DNA of 64,000 nucleotides, taken from Antedon mediterranea (taxonomy: Eukaryota > Echinodermata > Crinoidea > Comatulida > Antedonidae). The stretch is taken from positions 12,322,288 through 12,386,287 of the forward strand of contig NC_092676.1 in the NCBI RefSeq assembly GCF_964355755.1. Direction: 5' to 3'. A model generated the notes under the pieces. That model had not been told where the DNA came from. It saw nothing but the letters and a program-made list of their open reading frames with translations, and searched no databases. This document shows, in pieces, positions 9,490 to 21,474 of the stretch (the stretch's first letter is position 1; each line of letters begins with the position of its first letter). Position numbers and translations under genes: made by a program.

Positions 9490-12205
9490 AAATCGCATTT
9501 GGAGACGTTTTAGACCATTTTGTGCATTTCGATGAAACTTGGTTACACAAAAACATCAAAGTGCTTAAAATCACATTTGAAACCGTTTTAGAGCATTTTT
9601 AGCATTTCGATAATACTTTTCACACAAAAACATCAAAGTGTACAAAATAGCTTCAAATCGCATTTGGAGACGTTTTAGACCATTTTGTGCATTTCGATGA
9701 AACTTGGTTACACAAAAACATCAAAGTGCTTAAAATCACATTTGAAATCGTTTTAGACCATTTTGAGCATTTCGATAAAACTTTTCACACAAAAAAATCA
9801 AAGTGCACAAAATAGCTTCAAATCGCATTTGGAGACGTTTTAGACTATTTTGTGCATTTCGAAAAAATTTGTTAACATAAAAAGACCAAAGTGTTTAGAA
9901 TATCTCCAAATCGCATTTGGAGACGTTTTAAATCATTTTGTGCATTTCGATGGAACTTGGTTACACAAAAACATCAAAGTGCTTAAAATCACATTTAAAA
10001 CCGTTTTAGAGCATTTTGAGCATTTCGATAAAACTTTTCACACAAAAACATCAAAGTGTACAAAATAGCTTCAAATCGCATTTAGAGAGGTTTTAGACCA
10101 TTTTGTGCATTTCGATAAAACTTTACACACAAAAACATCAAAGTGTACAAAATAGCTTCAAATCGCATTTAGAGACGTTTTAGACCATTTTGTGCATTTC
10201 GATAAAACTTTTCACACAAAAACATCAAATTGCACAAAATAGCTTAATATCGTGTTTGAAAACGTTTTAAACCATTTTGAGCATGTCGATAAAACTTTTC
10301 ACACAAAAATATCAAAGTGCACAGAATATCTTCAAATCGCATTTAGAGACGTTTTAGACCATTTTGTGCATTTCGAAAAAATTTGTTAACATAAAAAGAC
10401 CAAAGTGTTTAGAATATCTCCAAATCGCATTTGGAGACGTTTTAGACCATTTTGTGCATTTCGATGAAACTTGGTTACATAAAAACATCAAAGTGCTTAA
10501 AATCACATTTAAAACCGTTTTAGAGCGTTTTGAGCATTTCGATAAACTTTTCACACAAAAACATCAAAGTGCACAAAATAGCTTCAAATCGCATTTAGAG
10601 ATGTTTTAGACCATTTTGTGCATTTCGAAAAAACTTTTCACACAAAAACATCAAATTGCACACAATAGCTTAATACCGTGTTTGAAATCGTTTTAAACCA
10701 TTTTGAGCATGTCGATAAAACTTTTCACACAAAAACATCAAAGTGCACAGAATATCTTCAAATCGCATATAGAGACGTTTTAGACCATTTTGTGCATTTC
10801 GAAAAAATTTGTTAACATTAAAAGACCAATGTGTTTAGAATATCTCCAAATCGCATTTGGAGACGTTTTAGACCATTTTGTGCATTTCGATGAAACTTGG
10901 TTACACAAAAACATCAAAGTGCTTAAAATCACATTTGAATCCGTTTTAGAGCATTTTTAGCATTTCGATAATACTTTTCACACAAAAACATCAAAGTGTA
11001 CAAAATAGCTTCAAATCGCATTTGGAGACGTTTTAGACCATTTTGTGCATTTCGATGAAACTTGGTTACACAAAAACATCAAAGTGCTTAAAATCACATT
11101 TGAAATCGTTTTAGACCATTTTGAGCATTTCGATAAAACTTTTCACACAAAAAAATCAAAGTGCACAAAATAGCTTCAAATCGCATTTGGAGACGTTTTA
11201 GACTATTTTGTGCATTTCGAAAAAATTTGTTAACATAAAAAGACCAAAGTGTTTAGAATATCTCCAAATCGCATTTGGAGACGTTTTAAATCATTTTGTG
11301 CATTTCGATGGAACTTGGTTACACAAAAACATCAAAGTGCTTAAAATCACATTTAAAACCGTTTTAGAGCATTTTGAGCATTTCGATAAAACTTTTCACA
11401 CAAAAACATCAAAGTGTACAAAATAGCTTCAAATCGCATTTAGAGAGGTTTTAGACCATTTTGTGCATTTCGATAAAACTTTACACACAAAAACATCAAA
11501 GTGTACAAAATAGCTTCAAATCGCATTTAGAGACGTTTTAGACCATTTTGTGCATTTCGATAAAACTTTTCACACAAAAACATCAAATTGCACAAAATAG
11601 CTTAATATCGTGTTTGAAAACGTTTTAAACCATTTTGAGCATGTCGATAAAACTTTTCACACAAAAATATCAAAGTGCACAGAATATCTTCAAATCGCAT
11701 TTAGAGACGTTTTAGACCATTTTGTGCATTTCGAAAAAATTTGTTAACATAAAAAGACCAAAGTGTTTAGAATATCTCCAAATCGCATTTGGAGACGTTT
11801 TAGACCATTTTGTGCATTTCGATGAAACTTGGTTACATAAAAACATCAAAGTGCTTAAAATCACATTTAAAACCGTTTTAGAGCGTTTTGAGCATTTCGA
11901 TAAACTTTTCACACAAAAACATCAAAGTGCACAAAATAGCTTCAAATCGCATTTAGAGATGTTTTAGACCATTTTGTGCATTTCGAAAAAACTTTTCACA
12001 CAAAAACATCAAATTGCACACAATAGCTTAATACCGTGTTTGAAATCGTTTTAAACCATTTTGAGCATGTCGATAAAACTTTTCACACAAAAACATCAAA
12101 GTGCACAGAATATCTTCAAATCGCATATAGAGACGTTTTAGACCATTTTGTGCATTTCGAAAAAATTTGTTAACATTAAAAGACCAATGTGTTTAGAATA
12201 TCTCC
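9490..12205 (+). repeat. 1358-bp tandem duplication (two units)
   Basis: Phase landmarks at 9850, 10364 and the attaaaagaccaatgtg variant at 10814 recur at 11208, 11722 and 12172, each 1358 bp downstream. Estimated units are ~9490-10847 and ~10848-12205; the exact breakpoint is uncertain because flanking monomers are alike. Each unit contains one 514-bp higher-order unit. The left edge joins a B-type start in both, but the preceding monomers differ. The right edge diverges where gaatccg (unit 2 left edge) meets gaaaccg at about 12,295. Confidence 0.82.
9816..10329 (+). repeat. 514-bp six-monomer higher-order repeat unit (C-B-B'-A-A-D)
   Basis: Measured monomers are C 9816-9903, B 9904-9981, B' 9982-10068, A 10069-10155, A 10156-10242 and D 10243-10329; the next C starts at 10330. 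Sizes 88+78+87+87+87+87 give exactly 514 bp. The same order and length recur at 11174-11687, 17642-18155, 37080-37593, 38690-39203, 48945-49458 and 50303-50816. This is the most regular higher-order unit in the window, but it does not run in long tandem. Each occurrence is followed by a different monomer order, so the higher-order structure is mosaic. Confidence 0.88.
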
Positions 12206-14340
12206 AAATCGCATTTGGAGACGTTTTAGACCATTTTGTGCATTTCGATGAAACTTGGTTACACAAAAACATCAAAGTGCTTAAAATCACATTTGAAACC
12301 GTTTTAGAGCATTTTGAGCATTTCGATAAAACTTTTCAAACAAAAACATCAAAGTGTACAAAATAGCTTCAAATCACATTTGAAACCGTTTTAGACCATT
12401 TTGAGCATTTCGATAAAACTTTTCACACAAAAACATCAAAGTGTACAAAATGGCTTCAAATCGCATTTGGAGACGTTTTAGAGCATTTTGAGCATTTCGA
12501 TCAAACTTTTCACACAAAAACATCAAAGTGTACAAAATAACTTCAAATCGCATTTAGAGACGTTTTAGACCATTTTGTGCATTTTGGTAAAACTTTTCAC
12601 ACAAAAACATCAAATTGCACAAAATAGCTTAATATCGTGTTTGAAAACGTTTTAAACCATTTTGAGCATGTCGATAAAACTTTTCACATAAAAATATCAA
12701 AGTGCACAGAATAGCTTCAAATCGCATTTGGAGACGTTTTAGACCATTTTGTGCATTTTGGTAAAACTTTTCACACAAAAACATCAAATTGCACAAAATA
12801 GCTTAATATCGTGTTTGAAAACGTTTTAAACCATTTTGAGCATGTCGATAAAACTTTTCACTCAAAAATATCAAAGTGCACAGAAAATCTTCAAATCGCA
12901 TTTAGAGACGTTTTAGACCATTTTGTGCATTTTGAAAAAATTTGTTAACATAAAAAGACCAAAGTGTTTAGAATATCTCCAAATCGCATTTGGAGACGTT
13001 TTAGACCATTTTGTGTTTTTCGAAAAAACTTTTCACACAAAAACATCAAAGTGTACAAAATTGCTTCAAATCGCATTTGGAGACGTTTTAGACCATTTTG
13101 TGCATTTTGGTAAAACTTTTCACACAAAAACATCAAAATTCACAAAATAGCTTAATATCGTGTTTGAAAACGTTTTAAACCATTTTGAGCATGTCGATAA
13201 AACTTTTCACTCAAAAATATCAAAGTGCACAGAATATCTTCAAATCGCATTTAGAGACGTTTTAGACCATTTTGTGCATTTCGAAAAAAATTGTTAACAT
13301 AAAAAGACCAAAGTGTTTAGAATATCTCCAAATCGCATTTGGAGACGTTTTAGACCATTTTGCGCATTTCGATGAAACTTGGTTACACAAAAACATCAAA
13401 GTGCTTAAAATCACATTTAAAACCGTTTTATAGCGTTTTGAGCATTTCGATAAACTTTTCAAACAAAAACATCAAAGTGTACAAAATAGCTTCAAATCGT
13501 ATTTGGAGACGTTTTAGACCATTTTGTGCGTTTCGATGAATCTTGGTTACACAAAAACATCAAAGTGCTTAAAATCACATTTAAAACCGTTTTAGTGCAT
13601 TTTGAGCATTTCGATAAAACTTTTCACACAAAAACATCAAAGTGCACAAAATAGCTTCAAATCGCATTTAGAGATGTTTTAGACCATTTTGTGCGTTTCG
13701 ATAAAACTTTTCACACAAAAACATCAAATTGCACAAAATAGCTTAATATCGTGTTTGAAAACGTTTTAGACCATTTTGAGCATGTCGATAAAACTTTTCA
13801 CACAAAAACATAAAAGTGCACAAAATAGCTTCAAATCGCATTTAGAGATGTTTTAGACCATTTTGTGCGTTTCGATAAAACTTTTCACACAAAAACATCA
13901 AATTGCACAAAATAGCTTAATATCGTGTTTGAAAACGTTTTAGACCATTTTGAGCATGTCGATAAAACTTTTCACACAAAAACATAAAAGTGCACAGAAT
14001 AGCTTCAAATCGCATTTGGAGACGTTTTAGACCATTTTGTGCATTTCGAAAAAAACTTTTTAACATAAAAACACCAAAGTGCTTAGAATAGCTTCAAATC
14101 GCATTTGGAGACGTTTTAGACCATTTTGTGCATTTCGATGAAACTTGGTTACACAAAAACATCAAAGTGCTTAAAATCACATTTGAAACCGTTATAGAGC
14201 ATTTTTAGCATTTCGATAAAACTTTTCACACAAAAACATCAAAGTGTACAAAATAGCTTCAAATCACATTTGAAACCGTTTTAGACCATTTTGAGCATTT
14301 CGATAAAACTTTTCACACAAAAACATCAAATTGCACAAAA
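12206..14340 (+). repeat. Block beta, copy 1 (gcattttgg, E and gtgcgtttcg variants)
   Basis: The block is marked by rare variants: gcattttggtaaaac, gatcaaac near 12500, cactcaaaaatatc, atcaaaattcac near 13135, gcgcatttcg near 13362, gaatcttggttac near 13538, and three gtgcgtttcgat monomers. It ends with an F monomer and a B' with gttatagagc. The same order recurs at about 32,330-34,090 (offset 19,784, then 19,785 after one added A near 33,070) and at 51,335-53,469 in the large duplication. All three keep the same unusual variants, so the block moved as a unit. Confidence 0.83.
14003..14091 (+). repeat. Class F monomer, intermediate between A and C (89 bp)
   Basis: The right half reads cgaaaaaaactttttaacat, then aaaaacaccaaagtg, then cttagaatag. 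It shares taacat and the tttagaat-like tail with class C, but keeps cttttt where C has atttgtt and keeps the tag end of class A. This makes it a plausible intermediate in the origin of C (inference). Related copies lie near 16907, 19191, 33790, 53132 and 59588. The tract of A after ttcg varies by one base between copies. Confidence 0.8.
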
Positions 14341-16200
14341 TAGCTTAATATTGTGTTTGAAAACGTTTTAAACCATTTTGAGCATGTCGATAAAACTTTT
14401 CACACAAAAATATCAAAGTGCCCAGAATATCTTCAAATCGCATTTAGAGACGTTTTAGACCATTTTGTGCATTTCGAAAAAATTTGTTAACATAAAAAGA
14501 CCAAAGTGTTTAGATTATCTCCAAATCGCATTTGGAGACGTTTTAGACCATTTTGTGTTTTTCGAAAAAACTTTTCACACAAAAACATCAAAGTGTACAA
14601 AATTGCTTCAAATCGCATTTAGAGAGGTTTTAGACCATTTTGTGCATTTCGATAAAACTTTTCACACAAAAACATCAAAGTGCACAGAATATCTTAATAC
14701 CGTGTCTGAAATCGTTTTAAACCATTTTGAGCATGTCGATAAAACTTTTCACACAAAAACATCAAAGTGCACAGAATATCTTCAAATCGCATTTAGAGAC
14801 GTTTTAGACCATTTTGTGCATTTCGAAAAAATTTGTTAACATAAAAAGACCAAAGTGTTTAGAATATCTCCAAATCGCATTTGGAGACGTTTTAGACCAT
14901 TTTGTGCATTTCGATGAAACTTGGTTACACAAAAACATCAAAGTGCTTAAAATCACATTTGAAACCGTTTTAGAGCATTTTGAGCATTTCGATAAAACTT
15001 TTCACACAAAAACATCAAAGTGTACAAAATAGCTTCAAATCACATTTGAAACCGTTTTAGACCATTTTGAGCATTTCGATAAAACTTTTCACACAAAAAC
15101 ATCAAAGTGTACAGAATAGCTTCAAATCGCATTTGGAGACGTTTTAGACCATTTTGTGCATTTCGATGAAACTTGGTTACACAAAAACATCAAAGTGCTT
15201 AAAATCACATTTGAAACCGTTTTAGAGCATTTTTAACATTTCGATAATACTTTTCACACAAAAAAATCAAACTGCACAAAATAGCTTCAAATCGTATTTG
15301 GAGAGGTTTTAGACCATTTTGTGCATTTCGATAAAACTTTTCACACAAAAACATCAAAGTGTACAAAATAGCTTCAAATCGCATTTAGAGACGTTTTAGA
15401 CCATTTTGTGCATTTCGATAAAACTTTTCACACAAAAACATCAAATTGCACAAAATAGCTTAATATCGTGTTTGAAAACGTTTTAAACCATTTTGAGCAT
15501 GTCGATAAAACTTTTCACAAAAAAATATCAAAGTGCACAGAATATCTTCAAATCGCATTTAGAGACGTTTTAGACCATTTTGTGCATTTCGATGAAACTT
15601 GGTTACACAAAAACATCAAAGTGCTTAAAATCACATTTAAAACCGTTTTAGAGCGTTTTGAGCATTTCGATAAACTTTTTACACAAAAACATCAAAGTGC
15701 ACAAAATAGCTTCAAATCGCATTTAGAGATGTTTTAGACCATTTTGTGCATTTCGATAAAACTTTTCACACAAAAACATCAAATTGCACAAAATAGCTTA
15801 ATACCGTGTTTGAAATCATTTTAAACCATTTTGAGCATGTCGATAAAACTTTTCACACAAAAACATCAAAGTGCACAGAATATCTTCAAATCGCATTTAG
15901 AGACGTTTTAGACCATTTTGTGCATTTCGAAAAAATTTGTTAACATAAAAAGACCAAAGTGTTTAGAATATCTCCAAATCGCATTTGGAGACGTTTTAGA
16001 CCATTTTGTGCATTTCGATGAAACTTGGTTACACAAAAACATCAAAGTGCTTAAAATCACATTTGAAACCGTTTTAGAGCATTTTGAGCATTTCGATAAA
16101 ACTTTTCACACAAAAACATCAAAGTGTACAAAATAGCTTCAAATCACATTTGAAACCGTTTTAGACCATTTTGAGCATTTCGATAAAACTTTTCACACAA
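14341..16200 (+). repeat. Block gamma, copy 1, and following satellite
   Basis: Marked by cttaatattgtg, gtgcccagaatat and tagattatc near 14375, 14420 and 14515, then an E monomer and a D with accgtgtctgaaatc near 14700. The segment ~14,340-15,270 recurs at ~53,470-54,400 and at ~60,430-61,350 (6,957 bp further on). It holds the longest shared open frame of this group (14465-14839, 124 codons). That frame exists only because several adjacent tails lack the tag stop, so I do not call it a gene. A rare aactgcac occurs near 15270. Confidence 0.82.
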
Positions 16201-18190
16201 AAACATCAAAGTGTACAAAATAGCTTCAAATCGCATTTGGAGACGTTTTAGACCATTTTGTGCATTTCGATGAAACTTGGTTACACAAAAACATCAAAGT
16301 GCTTAAAATCACATTTGAAACCGTTTTAGAGCATTTTTAGCATTTCGATAATACTTTTCACACAAAAACATCAAAGTGTACAAAATAGCTTCAAATCGCA
16401 TTTGGAGACGTTTTAGACCATTTTGTGCATTTCGATGAAACTTGGTTACACAAAAACATCAAAGTGCTTAAAATCACATTTGAAATCGTTTTAGACCATT
16501 TTGAGCATTTCGATAAAACTTTTCACACAAAAAAATCAAAGTGCACAAAATAGCTTCAAATCGCATTTGGAGACGTTTTAGACTATTTTGTGCATTTCGA
16601 AAAAATTTGTTAACATAAAAAGACCAAAGTGTTTAGAATATCTCCAAATCGCATTTGGAGACGTTTTAAACCATTTTGTGCATTTCGATGGAACTTGGTT
16701 ACACAAAAACATCAAAGTGCTTAAAATCACATTTAAAACCCGTTTTAGAGCATTTTGAGCATTTCGATAAAACTTTTCACACAAAAACATCAAAGTGTAC
16801 AAAATAGCTTCAAATCGCATTTAGAGAGGTTTTAGACCATTTTGTGCGTTTCGATAAAACTTTTCACACAAAAACATCAAAGTGCACAGAATAGCTTCAA
16901 ATCGCATTTGGAGACGTTTTAGACCATTTTGTGCATTTCAAAAAAACTTTTTAACATAAAAACACCAAAGTGCTTAGAATCACATTTGAAACCGTTTTAG
17001 AGCATTTTGTGCATTTCGACGAAACTTGGTTACACAAAAACATCAAAGTGCTTAAAATCACATTTGAAACCGTTTTAGAGCATTTTGAGCATTTCGATAA
17101 AACTTTTCACACAAAAACATCAAAGTGTACAAAATAGCTTCAAATCGCATTTAGAGAGGTTTTAGAGCATTTTGAGCATTTCGATAAAACTTTTCACACA
17201 AAAACATCAAAGTGTACAAAAAAGCTTCAAATCACATTTGAAACCGTTTTAGACCATTTTGAGCATTTCGATAAAACTTTTCACACAAAAACATCAAAGT
17301 GTACAAAATAGCTTCAAATCGCATTTGGAGACGTTTTAGACCATTTTGTGCATTTCGATGAAACTTGGTTACACAAAAACATCAAAGTGCTTAAAATCAC
17401 ATTTGAAACCGTTTTAGAGCATTTTTAGCATTTCGATAATACTTTTCACACAAAAACATCAAAGTGTACAAAATAGCTTCAAATCGCATTTGGAGACGTT
17501 TTAGACCATTTTGTGCATTTCGATGAAACTTGGTTACACAAAAACATCAAAGTGCTTAAAATCACATTTGAAATCGTTTTAGACCATTTTGAGCATTTCG
17601 ATAAAACTTTTCACACAAAAAAATCAAAGTGCACAAAATAGCTTCAAATCGCATTTGGAGACGTTTTAGACTATTTTGTGCATTTCGAAAAAATTTGTTA
17701 ACATAAAAAGACCAAAGTGTTTAGAATATCTCCAAATCGCATTTGGAGACGTTTTAAACCATTTTGTGCATTTCGATGGAACTTGGTTACACAAAAACAT
17801 CAAAGTGCTTAAAATCACATTTAAAACCGTTTTAGAGCATTTTGAGCATTTCGATAAAACTTTTCACACAAAAACATCAAAGTGTACAAAATAGCTTCAA
17901 ATCGCATTTAGAGAGGTTTTAGACCATTTTGTGCATTTCGATAAAACTTTTCACACAAAAACATCAAAGTGTACAAAATAGCTTCAAATCGCATTTAGAG
18001 ACGTTTTAGACCATTTTGTGCATTTCGTTAAAACTTTTCACACAAAAACATCAAATTGCACAAAATAGCTTAATATCGTGTTTGAAAACGTTTTAAACCA
18101 TTTTGAGCATGTCGATAAAACTTTTCACACAAAAATATCAAAGTGCACCGAATATCTTCAAATCGCATTTAGAGACGTTTTAGACCATTT
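16200..18190 (+). repeat. Mosaic satellite stretch with chimeric monomers
   Basis: Monomer order here is not repeated as a block elsewhere in the window. Notable points are an inserted C giving aaaacccgttttag near 16740 and an F-like monomer with gcatttcaaaaaaac near 16940. That F copy fuses directly from cttagaat into cacatttgaaacc near 16980, a chimera of F and B'. A B copy follows with cgacgaaacttgg near 17018. Two nearly identical C-containing segments start near 16560 and 17642, and the second opens a 514-bp unit. Confidence 0.8.
17642..18155 (+). repeat. 514-bp higher-order repeat unit, copy at 17.6 kb
   Basis: Same C-B-B'-A-A-D order as the 9.8-kb unit. Private differences are cgttaaaac for cgataaaac in the second A monomer and gtgcaccgaatat at the end of D. 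The first A keeps cttttcac, whereas the 9.8-kb copy has ctttacac. Confidence 0.85.
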
Positions 18191-20290
18191 TGTGCATTTC
18201 GGAAAAATTTGTTAACATAAAAAGACCAAAGTGTTTAGAATATCTCCAAATCGCATTTGGAGACGTTTTAGACCATTTTGTGCATTTCGATGAAACTTGG
18301 TTACACAAAAACATCAAAGTGCTTAAAATCACATTTAAAACCGTTTTAGAGCGTTTTGAGCATTTCGATAAACTTTTCACACAAAAACATCAAAGTGCAC
18401 AAAATAGCTTAAAATCGCATTTAGAGATGTTTTAGACCATTTTGTGCATTTCGATAAAACTTTTCACACAAAAACATCAAATTTCACAAAATAGCTTAAT
18501 ATCGTGTTTGAAAACGTTTTAAACCATTTTGAGCATGTCGATAAAACTTTTCACACAAAAATATCAAAGTGCACAGAGTAGCTTCAATTCGCATTTGGAG
18601 ACGTTTTAGACCATTTTGTGCATTTTGATAAAACTTTTCACACAAAAACATCAAATTGCACAAAATAGCTTAATATCGTGTTTGAAAACGTTTTAAACCA
18701 TTTTGAGCATGTCGATAAAACTTTTCACTCAAAAATATCAAAGTGCACAGAATATCTTCAAATCGCATTTAGAGACGTTTTAGACCATTTTGTGCATTTC
18801 GAAAAAATTTGTTAACATAAAAAGACCAAAGTGTTTAGAATATCTCCAAATCGCATTTGGAGACGTTTTAGACCATTTTGTGTTTTTCGAAAAAACTTTT
18901 CACACAAAAACATCAAAGTGTACAAAATTGCTTCAAATCGCATTTGGAGACGTTTTAGACCATTTTGTGATTTTCGAAAAACTTTTCACACAAAAACATC
19001 AAAGTGTAGAAAATTGCTTCAAATCGCATTTAGAGACGTTTTAGACCATTTTGTGCATTTCGAAAAAATTTGTTAACATAAAAAGACCAAAGTGTTTAGA
19101 ATATCTCCAAATCGCATTTGGAGACGTTTTAGACCATTTTGTGTTTTTCGAAAAACTTTTCACACAAAAACAACAAAGTGTAGAAAATTCCTTCAAATCG
19201 CATTTAGAGACGTTTTAGACCATTTTGTGCATTTCGAAAAAACTTTTTAAAATAAAAACACCAAAGTGCTTAGAATAGCTTCAAATCGCATTTGGAGACG
19301 TTTTAGACCATTTTGTGCATTTCGATGCAACTTGGTTACACAAAAACATCAAAGTGCTTAAAATCACATTTGAAACCGTTTTAGAGCATTTTGAGCATTT
19401 CGATAAAACTTTTCACACAAAAACATCAAAGTGTACAAAATAGCTTCAAATCACATTTGAAACCGTTTTAGACCATTTTTAGCATTTCGATAAAACTTTT
19501 CACACAAAAACATCAAAGTGTACAAAATAGCTTCAAATCGCATTTGGAGACGTTTTAGACCATTTTGTGCATTTCGATGAAACTTGGTTACACAAAAACA
19601 TCAAAGTGCTTAAAATTACAATTGAAAGCGTTTTAGAGCATTTTGAGCATTTCGATAATACTTTTCACACAAAAACATCAAAGTTTACAAAATAGCTTCA
19701 AATCGCATTTGGAGACGTTTTAGACCATTTTGGGCATTTCGAAGAAACTTGGTTACACAAAAACATCAAAGTGCTTAAAATCACATTTGAAACCGTTTTA
19801 GACCATTTTGAGCGTTTCGATAAAACTTTTCACACAAAAAAATCAGAGTGCACAAAATTTCTTCAAATCGCATTTGGAGACGTTTTAGACTATTTTGTGC
19901 ATTTCGAAAAAATTTGTTAACATAAAAAGACCAAAGTGTTTAGAATATCTCCAAATCGCATTTGGAGACGTTTTAAACCATTTTGTGCATTTCGATGGAA
20001 CTTGGTTACACAAAAACATCAAAGTGCTTAAAATCACATTTAAAACCGTTTTAGAGCATTTTGAGCATTTCGATAAAACTTTTCACACAAAAACATCAAA
20101 GTGTACAAAATAGCTTCAAATCGCATTTAGAGAGGTTTTAGACCATTTTGTGCATTTCGATAAAACTTTTCACACAAAAACATCAAAGTGTACAAAATAG
20201 CTTCAAATCGCATTTAGAGACGTTTTAGACCATTTTGTGCATTTTGATAAAACTTTTCACACAAAAACATCAAATTGCACAAAATAGCTT
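18190..20290 (+). repeat. Satellite stretch with E pair, F monomer and rare variants
   Basis: The E pair near 18,844-19,016 matches 2,563-2,735 at offset 16,281. A C, another E-like monomer and the F copy at 19191 follow. Between 19,290 and 20,110 there are rare variants cgatgcaac, aaaattacaattg, cattttgggc and atcagagtg. The last is shared with 60,070, so this piece is related to ~59,600-60,340. No non-satellite sequence is seen. Confidence 0.8.
19191..19278 (+). repeat. Class F monomer, second copy (88 bp)
   Basis: This copy starts cttcaaatcgcatttagag, follows an E-like monomer that ends gtagaaaattc, and reads cgaaaaaactttttaaaat and cttagaatag. It has aaaat where other F copies have aacat. 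It is followed by an unusual class B copy with cgatgcaacttgg. Confidence 0.78.
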
Positions 20291-21474
20291 AATACCGTGT
20301 TTGAAATCGTTTTAAACCATTTTGAGCATGTCGATAAAACTTTTCACAAAAAAACATCAAAGTGCACAGAATAGCTTCAAATCGCATTTGGAGACGTTTT
20401 AAACCATTTTGTGCATTTCGATAAAACTTTTCACATAAAAACATCAAAGTGTACAAAATAGCTTCAAATCGCATTTAGAGACGTTTTAGACCATTTTGGG
20501 CATTTCGATGAAACTTGGTTACACAAATACATAAAAGTGCTTAAAATCACATTGCAAACCGTTTTAGAGCATTTTGAGCATTTCTATAAAACTTTTCACA
20601 CAAAAACATCAAAGTGCACAAAATAGCTTCAAATCGCATTTAGAGATGTTTTAGACCATTTTGTGCAATTCGATAAAACTTTTCATACAAAAACATCAAA
20701 TTGCACAAAATAGCTTAATATCGTGTTTGAAAACGTTTTAGACCATTTTGAGCATGTCGATAAAACTTTTCACACAAAAACATAAAAGTGAACAGAATAG
20801 CTTCAAATTGCATTTGGAGACGTTTTAGAGCATTGTGTGCATTTCGATAAAATGTGTTAACATAAAAAGACCAAAGTGTTTAGAATATCTTCAAATCACA
20901 TTTGGAGACGTTTTAGACCATTTTTTGCATTTCGATGAAACTTGGTTACACAAAAACATCAAAGTGCTTAAAATCACATTTAAAACCGTTTTAGAGCATT
21001 TTGAGCATTTCGATAAAACTTTTCACACAAAAACATCAAAGTGTACAAAATAGCTTCAAATCACATTTGAAACCGTTTTAGACCATTTTGAGCATTTCGA
21101 TAAAACTTTTCACACAAAAACATCAAAGTGTACAAAATAGCTTCAAATCGCATTTGGAGACGTTTTAGACCATTTTGTGCATTTCGATGAAACTTGGTTA
21201 CACAAAAACATCAAAGTGCTTAAAATCACATTTGAAACCGTTTTAGAGCATTTTTAGCATTTCGATAAATACTTTTCACACAAAAACATCAAGGTGTACA
21301 AAATAGCTTCAAATCGCATTTGGAGACGTTTTAGACCATTTTGTGCATTTCGATGAAACTTGGTTACAAAAAAACATCAAAGTGCTTAAAATCACATTTG
21401 AAACCGTTTTAGACCATTTTGAGCATTTCGATAAAACTTTTCACACAAAAACATCAAATTGCACAAAATAGCTT
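20290..21474 (+). repeat. Satellite stretch left of the palindrome unit
   Basis: It contains a D with cacaaaaaaacatc, a B copy with cattttgggc and acaaatacataaaag, cattgcaaacc near 20553 and gtgcaattcg near 20664. A D with gcatgtcg and acataaaagtgaacag comes next, then a C relative with cattgtgtgc and cgataaaatgtgttaacat near 20831. The part 20,280-21,055 is related to 57,780-58,560, and ~21,055-21,985 to ~55,940-56,867. The two pieces are in opposite order in the right part of the window. Confidence 0.78.

Larger units (their letters stand above)
1..16210 (+). repeat. Large duplicated segment, left copy (~16.2 kb)
   Basis: Every phase landmark in this stretch reappears 39,129 bp downstream in the same order with no change of offset. 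Examples are C monomers at 109, 535, 1310, 2509, 2770, 5453, 7398, 8754, 9180, 9850, 10364, 11208, 11722, 12148, 12923, 14465, 14814 and 15918. Differences I found by eye are 1447 A/G, 1665 A/T, 2217 C/A, 4797 A/T, 9402 C/A, 11195 G/A, 13431 T/G and 16126 G/T, plus one base near 16229. Rare variants such as gtgtgtgaaatcg near 423 are shared. The duplication may extend left of the window. Confidence 0.9.

Noticed and set aside
9850-10068. Recurrent 72-codon frame starting in class C, present dozens of times
   Set aside because: It simply spans C, B and B' up to the tag in the B' tail. Start and stop are fixed by monomer classes; no promoter or gene context.
14465-14839. 124-codon open frame repeated at 53594 and 60551
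   Set aside because: Copies are identical because the block was duplicated, not because of coding selection. The translation is tandem copies of the satellite word.
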